This document shows positions 57,219 to 64,000 of a DNA stretch of 64,000 bases, piece after piece. The notes beneath the pieces are model-generated. The model was not told the origin of the DNA, did not search any database, and saw only the letters and a program-made list of their open reading frames with translations. Within the stretch, counting starts at the first letter, position 1. Every line of letters starts with the position of its first letter. Position numbers and translations under genes: made by a program. The DNA comes from Tetracentron sinense (lineage: Eukaryota > Streptophyta > Magnoliopsida > Trochodendrales > Trochodendraceae): positions 54,124,627 to 54,188,626 of the forward strand of contig CM026554.1 in assembly GCA_015143295.1 (NCBI GenBank), read 5' to 3'.

Positions 57219-57432
57219 TATCTTTATGCTGACTAAAAAAAAAAAAAAAACATAGCCCTTAATTTAACCGAGTTAACTCAGTAAATACTCCGATTCCGAA
57301 TTTATTCTACCGATTCGATTCCGAGTTGACAGTTCATCCGAGGTCTCAAAAGAGCTTTATGTAAACAGCAATTCATTTTAGATGCAACACTAAACACTGA
57401 GTTGCAGAGAAAGCGTGTGTTACTTTCCGAGG

Positions 57433-60400
57433 ATGAAACGATTCTTCCAACCAGTACAGAAGGATGGATCGTTCAAAAAACCATGTACTTCTTCTCCAGC
57501 AACAACGGAAGAACAAAAAGATGGGAAGAACATAGAGAAGGCAGAGCCAGTGAAGTTCTTAACATGGAACGCTAACAGTTTTCTTCTTCGCGTTAAAAAC
57601 AATTGGCCCGAGTTCACCAAATTCGTCGAGACTCTTGATCCCGACGTCATTGCAATACAGGTGATTCACCATCTCTTTTGCTGTGTTCCCTCTTCGATTT
57701 CTTTGGATTATTTCCTCGCGAGATTTGATGGACAGTGCTGAATGTGTGTTTATATGAAATGGTTTGTGATGTTGTGTGTTTGATTTCGAATTTTGATGTT
57801 GTGGCTTGTGGAATTTGATGGGTTGTCTCGGTTGCTGGTATTGAAGTAGCACTTAAACCTACATTTTATGCTGCTCTAGGTACTGAGATTTCAATGGTTT
57901 TTTTTTATGCAAGTGGTTTTGTTATTTGGGTTGTTTTATGTGTGTTTTGTTAATGCTATGACTATTCTATGAGGTTGTTCTGACTTTTGAGTTGGACGTG
58001 GAGTGTTATAGATATAGACATTTTGATGAGTTCTTCTGTGCAAGCCTTATAAAGGATGGGATATTTTTACTACAATGGTGTGTTTTTTAGTAGATGGGTT
58101 TGGCATGGCTCTTGTGTTGGTTAATTGGGTTGTCTTTTTAGTGTGAAGTAGTGTCTAGCTACAGGTTATTAACTGTGGAGGGTTTAATGGTGGTTGAAGT
58201 AGATTGGGGACTTCTGGGTACTGAAACTTTAATGTTTTTGATTTTGTAGTAATGTTTGGTAGATGGGGTTTTACTCTATATTGGCGTGACTTGGTTGATG
58301 AGTGTGGCTTGATTTCTATATGTTAATTGGGCTTATTCAGATGACAAATTTGGGAAGTTGGGGGAGTTTTCTTTTAATTGAGAATTAAAAAACTTTTGTC
58401 CAAATAGAGAGACACGCTAGAGAGACCATTCACTGAAGAGGAAATCTTGGTGTGATTAGGGAGATGGACGAGAATAAAGCGCTGGAACCATATGGCTTCT
58501 CCATCGAGTTTCTGGAAGCTGTTAGAACATTAGTTGGCCAAGACTTCATCAGAGGGGCCGTTGATTTCCATAAGGACGGTAGTTTGGATCGGGTCTTGAA
58601 TAGCACCTTTACCATTCTAATTCTTAAAGTTGAAGGGGTTCTTGATTTGAAAGACTTTGATGATTTTGTCTGATAAGCTTAGTTGGGAGCGTTTACAAGA
58701 TTTTAGCTAAGGTCCTAGCATCAAGACTTAAATCAGTTTTGACCTATGTTATATCGCCATCCCAAGGTGCCTTCATTGACGGTAGACAGATCTTAAATGG
58801 GATTTTAATTGCAGACAAGTATGTGGATGAGAGTATCGCCAAGCTTTCTTTGTAAGATTGATATAAAGAAAGCATACAATCATGTCAATTGGGAAGTCCT
58901 TGATATATTCTGTGAAGGATGTGATTCAATATTAAGTGGCGTAATTGGATAAGAACTTGTTTTTCATCGACATCATTCTCTATTCTAATTCACGGTTGCC
59001 CAATTGCTTACTTTTGTAGTTCCTGTGGACTTCGCCAAGGTGATTCTCTCTCCCTGCTTCTTATTTATCTTTATAATAGAACTATAGAAGCTCCAAGTCG
59101 TATGATTAGTAAAATGGCCAACGTCCGTTCTAAGAGGCTTTTCTATTGGAAGGGCGAATGCTCATCTTCAGTTTGCTGATGACATGCTAAATGCTTCGAC
59201 TAGAGTCTAGATAGTTGGTCTTCCTCCAATGTCTATTCAGGTCTTTTGAAGCAGTGTTTGGACTGAAGATCAACTTCCAGAAGAGTGAGCTCTTAGGTGT
59301 AGCTTTGTAGGGGAGGTCCCAAACTAGCCGAACTTAGCGACCTGCTTGGGATGCAAAATGGGCTCATTGCCCACATCGTTCTTGGGAATGCATCTAGGGT
59401 CTAAATATCAAGCCCAAATGGCTTGGGTCCAGTAGTGGATTGATTTTCAATAAGACTAGGAGAGTGGAAATCCCTTTACCTATCAAAATGGGGCAAACTT
59501 ACTGTTCTCAAGTGTACCCTTAGCCCATAGGTGGTACCGAAAAAGGAAAAAACAAAGAGAGAAATTCAACCTTCACCTTCACTATCTCCTTCTTGAGAGA
59601 GAGAGAGAGAGAGAGAAACCCTTAGGGTACGTTTGTTTGGTGAGAAAGTGGGTGAAAGAAAAGAAAGGAAAAGAAAAGAAACTTAAATTTGCTCGCAAAA
59701 TAATCAAAAGATGAATGAAGTTTTTGGGAGAAAGTTTATTACTATTGAGAAAGTGCAAGAAAATGAAAGTGTGTATCTTGCAAACCAAACACAAGAAAAG
59801 TACAAGAAAACACACTTTTTTTCCTTTCCCTCACTTTCTTGCCAAACGAACACACCCTTAGGTAAAGGTCCCCAAAATCTATTACACTTCTTTCTTCTAC
59901 TAAGTAAATTTTATTTTAGTTATATATATATATGGCGTGAGGATGTGGAAGGGGATCATGTCTGTCGCTAGTTTAGTATTGCCTCATTGCGAGTTTAAGG
60001 TGGATGAATGGTCATATGTTAGACTTTGGAAGGATGTGTGGTGTGGTGCTTCGAAACTGTTGGATGTTTTTAATATCATCTATCATTTAGCTATTGATAA
60101 AAATGCATCCGTTAAGGATTACCTTGATAGGAGTGATGGGGTGGTGTGGGGTCCTAAGTTGAGGCGGGGTTTTAATAATGAAAAATCGATGTCTTCGGTA
60201 GGCTTTTGTGCATCTGGGAGCGTCTGCCCCAGTGTCTCAGGGCAGAGACTCTAGAATTTGGTCTAGAGGCAACAAGAGTCGATTCTCAGTAAGATCTCTA
60301 GTTTAGTCGTTCGGGTCTGTCTCGTCCTAATCTTTTCCTCATAGGATTGTGTGGAATCCAGACATTCCATTTAAGGTATTTTTCTTTCTTTGGACTGTGT

Positions 60401-61922
60401 TTCTATAAGATTCTCACTTGCGACCACTTGAAAAATATAGGGTGGAAGATGGCCAATCGTTGTTTTATGTGCCTTCAAGCAGAAGAGTCGGTAGATCACT
60501 TACTCTTACATTCCCCTATAGCATGTGAGATTTGGAGGTTTTTTTCTTTCCTAAGCAAGTGTGAATTGGGTCTTTCCTCTTCCTTTTACAACTTCATATC
60601 TTGTCAATATTTGGTAAGTAGAGGTAGTTCAAGGATGACTATATGGTCATTTCTACCTGGAGCCAGATCATGGTCGATTTGGAGAGAGAGGAACAAGAGA
60701 GTTTTTGAAGACTCCCACTCCATCCCTTCATGCATTTGTTCCAAGATCTGTTTGTTTGTTATGGATTGGTGCTCCAACAAGTATGAAGTGGTGGATTTGG
60801 GAGAAGTGTTAGCTTGATTGGTTTGTCTAGCTTGTTCTATAATGGGAGATCATGCTTTTTTGCTTTTTTCCTTTTGCCCCTCTCTCTTAGGTTCACAAGC
60901 TCGTGAACTTTTTTGATATTCAGTTATTGTAGTTCCTTTCCACTTTTAATCTACTTGCTTAATTAACGATTAAAAAAATCTACGTGGGTCTTGGGTGACC
61001 TTGGGACCATATTGCATCTTAATGAGCACTTGCCTAGCTGTTACAGGCATTAAGGGTCCCGCTAGGCAAAGCAGTCATATAAGTGATGCTTTGACTACAA
61101 TTGTAATTATTAAAAAGGGGGGGGGGGGGGGGGGGGGTATTGTTTGCTGAAGAATTGTTGCATTTTTATTGATAGATATTTACAACTGAATAGCAGATGA
61201 TAGGATATCAATGTTTATGGATGTGATTAAACAACAATTTATTAAAAGAAAGTTGAAATATGCAAGAAATGCACTTCCATAATACTGGGAAAAGATTACC
61301 ATTTAAATGGTCTATTGGCTAGATCGTTGTGCTATTGAACTATCACCCTGGTCCTGATTCTTGTGGCTTCTTTTTTAGTTTTCTTTTTGAGCTGTAGCAA
61401 AAGCGTGTGAACTAAACATAGGAACAGTTATATCAATCTTAGTAGTTCATTATTAGTGAATTTAATAAATAACTATCATGAAGATATAATTCCAGAATAA
61501 GCAATATAAATTAAGTACCATAATATGATAATAAGATTAAAGCTTTATTCACATTCTAAAATAATTTTCTTGAAAGTTATATTATGCAGTTATCTGAAGT
61601 CTACTTGTGAACTGTGGAAATGGGTATATCTTGGCGGAATATACCAATCATCCTAATGCATTTTAAAACCTCTTTGGTTTGTTTTTGGTATTTATTTAAT
61701 GTATAATCCTTTGAATATGTAAGATCTATCCTATCTTTAGTTTTGATGAAGCAAGTACTGATGCCCAACTAATTACTTTGGTAAGTGTGCCAATTACAAT
61801 CTATCTAATGGCACGTTAGATGGGTTTAGGAAGTAAGGATGCCTGCAGCTGGCTCCAAAGGTGCACCTAAAAGTCCAGGAGAGCTGAAAGATGATACAAG
61901 CTCTTCACGCGAGGAAAAGCAG
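57433..61922 (+). CDS. APE1L-type apurinic/apyrimidinic endonuclease (first two coding exons)
   Basis: DNA-repair nuclease of the exonuclease III/DNase I-like family, similar to plant APE1L (At3g48425 type as I recall it), which trims 3' blocked ends in base-excision repair and demethylation. Exon 1 is 57433-57660, exon 2 is 61830-61922 (both phase 0), giving 107 residues. It starts MKRFFQPV; KFLTWNANSFLLRVKNNWPEF is the family's first strand with the conserved Asn (residue 46 or 48). The join IAIQ|EVRMPAAG restores the metal-binding Glu77. Exon 2 ends REEKQ at a GTAGCA donor. Exons with the catalytic Tyr, Asp and His are not in the window; no next exon was found to 64000. Intron 1 (4,169 bp) is mostly LINE. 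The window shows no lesion in the visible exons. Confidence 0.88.
58440..60985 (+). mobile_element. L1-type LINE in APE1L intron 1
   Basis: Same strand as the gene. Reverse transcriptase remnants run 58452-59290 (KALEPYGFSIEFL, LKDF, VISPSQGAFIDGRQIL, IEKAYDHVNWEVLD, CGLRQGDSLSP, LQFADDML in shifting frames). The post-RT segment (CLGCKMGSLPTSFLGM) runs to about 59515. The element resumes at 59930 (SVASLVLPHCEF, VRLWKDVWCG) and the zf-RVT region is at 60400-60560 (CFMCLQAEESVDHLLLHSP). It ends in an A-run near 60973-60979. 59520-59930 is not LINE-like and holds a MITE. All frames are interrupted. Confidence 0.85.
59625..59857. mobile_element. PIF/Harbinger-type MITE nested in the LINE
   Basis: 233 bp with ends GGGTACGTTTGTTTGGTGAG and, inward from the right, GGGTGTGTTCGTTTGGCAAG, flanked by TTA on both sides (59622-59624 and 59858-59860). 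Confidence 0.8.
61117..61138 (+). repeat. Poly-G run
   Basis: About 22 consecutive G in APE1L intron 1, after the LINE end. Confidence 0.95.
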
Positions 61923-62721
61923 GTAGCATGGTCCAGTGAAACTCTTTCCTATTAGCAGTTTTGAATTATATATATATATGCTTAAATATCTGTTTCTATG
62001 TATATGACCATCTTGAATTTATTAATTATTTGCAACTGATGATTTCCATGCTCAATGTAGTTTAAAGTTAACAAATGGATGTTCTACTAGTTATGGAAAC
62101 TTCTCATTTTATATGGTCAGTGCATTAGATTTAGAAGTAGGTACTTTGGGTGTCCATGTGATGTGGCTCCACATTTTTCTTCCTTGAATCATTGAGATCT
62201 GCTAAAAATGGTGGACAAAAGGAATTGTTGATATTGTGATTGATTACATTTATTTATTTATTTATGTAAGTATGGAAGAATCCCCTCATTGTGATACAAA
62301 TATGAAGTCCTGTATTTTTTTCCCCAGCAAGTAAACTAGGTTTACAATTTTGATATTTACAGCCTGCAAGCATCCTCTTCTATGACATCCCTGTAAATGC
62401 TTGGAAATCCTGAAGGATAGAGGATCACTTCAGAGACAGTGGACAAGATAATTTCCAAAAGGGCAGTTACTTTTGGCTTCCTCTTCTTATTGATGTGCAA
62501 AGAGTAAGAAAATATGGCTTTAGGTTATAATAGAAGTTACGACTCAAAGGTAATCATGATAATAAAAGGAATTAAAATTGAGAAAAAAGAAAAGAAAACA
62601 TCTTGTTTCATAAGGATTCCTTGGAAGTGTGGATGAGTCTTTACTTATTTCTCCTTTTGCTTTTGAGTCATCAAGATTGCTCCCTTTAAATAACCTCTAA
62701 GACAACATCAGTCCAAAGCAA

Positions 62722-63642
62722 TGTTTTAAAACGTGAAGGCGTGAGGCGAGACGTTAAGACCTCAAGATGCATGAGGCGTAAGCCTCAAGGCGTGTGAAGT
62801 GTAAGCCTCACAAGAAAGCTTCGTGCTCTCTTATTTTAACAAATAAATAAAATATAAGAAAAATTATAAAAAGATTCAAAAAGTTAATGAATGATTATAG
62901 TATATATACATATATATAGAGAGAGATACATATATATATATATATATATATATTTGTATTTGGGTACATTATGTGATGTGTGCGAGTGGGCGCACGCGTA
63001 CACATAAGAAATGTTATATAAATTATTTAACTATAAAAAAAATAGAGATAAGAAATGCAAGCAAATGCTGAAATTTAGATTTACTTTTTTTGTTCATCTA
63101 CATATTGAAGATGATGTTCAATCATCAATTTATATGGATTTAGAATTTTAGTAAAAAATTGCAAATAAGTCATGAATTATATTGTAGGCCGGCGACTCCA
63201 AATTTTTGTAATGTTTACTAGGGAAATAATGTGAATTAGACTCAAAGGATTTTAAAAGCTTAAATACATTAAACATAATAAACAAAGTGTTAATTGAAAC
63301 CAATATCACCATCATCATTTTTAATGACTTAGCTGAAATAATTAAAGTATTATTAGTCTTTAGTTAAAACAAATAATAAATTAAAAAAAACTGATGTTTA
63401 AGTCTCAGTTGTGGCTAAAACCCTAATTTTAGTTAATGTATGAGGAGTACGTCATAGACATAAAACGAGCTTCAAGGCGTGAGGTGTGTGCCTTATGTGA
63501 GCCTCACACTTTGAAGTGTGAGCCTCATGAGGTTTAAGCCTCATGATTGAGCCTCAAGGTGTTTTCCTCAAGTTTCGCCTCAAGGCTTAAGCCTCACACG
63601 AGCCTCGAGGCGTAAGCCTCACACGCTTTTTAAAACACTGAT
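62722..63642. mobile_element. Probable hAT-type element with GCCTCA subterminal repeats
   Basis: Ends CAATGTTTTAAAACGTGAAG and, inward from the right, CAGTGTTTTAAAAAGCGTGTG. Both ends are dense in AGGCGT, AAGCCTCA and GCCTCAAGGC motifs (about 20 hexamers GCCTCA or TGAGGC in the last 170 bp and first 110 bp), with an AT-rich non-coding centre holding (TA)n at about 62932-62952. The architecture fits hAT-like non-autonomous elements, but no clear 8-bp duplication is seen. Confidence 0.6.
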
Positions 63643-64000
63643 ATATACCAGAGTGACCTTTTTGTAAGCAAACTTGTTATTGATATTGATATATATTATG
63701 TGAAGGCTTAAAAAATGGATTGGTGGCCATCTATGTACCTGGAGTGCTAAGAATATCACAATGTAATATACCTGGGTGGGAAATTGAATCCCATAATCTC
63801 GGAATGGAACACGAAGCATGTAACTCGAAAATTGTGAAGGCCATTAAACGTTTCTCACTTTTGACATTTGAATTTTGAACAAGTAGCAATAGTTGTTTCT
63901 TTGTGGCAATCAGGAGTATTGATTACTTGACGCTTAACTAATGAATGTCTTGCAGCTCTTGTAAGCTTTAAGGGCTTGACATGATAGCTTTTTCAAGATC

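Larger units (their letters stand above)
54541..57251 (+). mobile_element. 5'-truncated L1-type LINE
   Basis: Order: C-terminal reverse transcriptase (54542-55120), zf-RVT region (55480-56185), RNase H (about 56330-56740), 3' UTR and A-run (57235-57251). Broken by several stops and frameshifts. A 41-bp hairpin lies at 56780-56884 and a TA-flanked MITE at about 57054-57218 within the 3' part. Confidence 0.85.

Noticed and set aside
63940-64000. TCTTGCAG near 63954 as the acceptor of the next APE1L exon
   Set aside because: The sequence after it (CTCTTGTAAGC...) does not encode the expected VILRAL-type continuation and meets a stop quickly.

Overview
This is plant nuclear DNA. The host genes have introns with GT-AG borders, the intergenic and intronic DNA is AT-rich, and it is packed with plant-type transposons (Mutator-like, hAT, Harbinger, copia, gypsy, plant LINEs with RNase H, tRNA-derived SINEs). 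The host genes are typical of an angiosperm, most likely a dicot or magnoliid with a fairly large genome: PsbY, a CCT-domain regulator, 3-ketoacyl-CoA reductase (KCR), an early nodulin-like protein and an APE1L-type nuclease. I cannot name the species.

Layout: 1-393 is the 3' end of psbY (+). 562-7229 is a complete-looking Mutator-like element (MULE). It has 85/86-bp terminal inverted repeats and a two-exon MuDR transposase on the minus strand, and appears to carry pieces of host genes, one resembling the first coding exon of a plant GBA2-type glucosylceramidase. 7.2-12.8 kb is gene-free repeat-rich DNA with a SINE. 12922-17118 is a three-exon CCT-domain gene (+) whose 3.2-kb first intron holds a hAT-type element, a Harbinger/Tourist MITE and a foldback element. 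17.8-23.8 kb is a decayed copia retrotransposon with an intact-length 3' LTR, a 5' LTR cut to about 108 bp, and an inverted copy of part of its own integrase region in front of it. 24-29.5 kb holds MITEs and SINEs only.

29566-40952 is a KCR gene (-) with three exons and a roughly 10-kb second intron. That intron contains two LINE fragments (one with a 179-bp tandem duplication), a probable small Helitron, a gypsy element with LTRs that lacks reverse transcriptase and integrase, and a hAT-type MITE. The KCR 5' flank is duplicated at 43.9-44.2 kb. 47958-48612 is an early nodulin-like (phytocyanin) gene (+).

51.1-53.2 kb is a mosaic of four different tandem arrays, the clearest being about 18 copies of a 39-bp unit that stays open in translation. 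54.5-57.25 kb is a 5'-truncated LINE with a perfect 41-bp hairpin in its 3' part. From 57433 to beyond the window end lies an APE1L-type nuclease gene (+), with two exons visible and a 4.2-kb first intron filled by another LINE that itself carries a MITE. The last 1.3 kb is dominated by an element with many GCCTCA-type subterminal repeats.

The host genes are unrelated housekeeping or regulatory genes and do not form a pathway or cluster. The most notable structures are the gene-carrying MULE, the rearranged copia element, the mosaic minisatellite block, and a foldback repeat family with about nine copies across the window. I see no clear evidence of a wholly new biological system.
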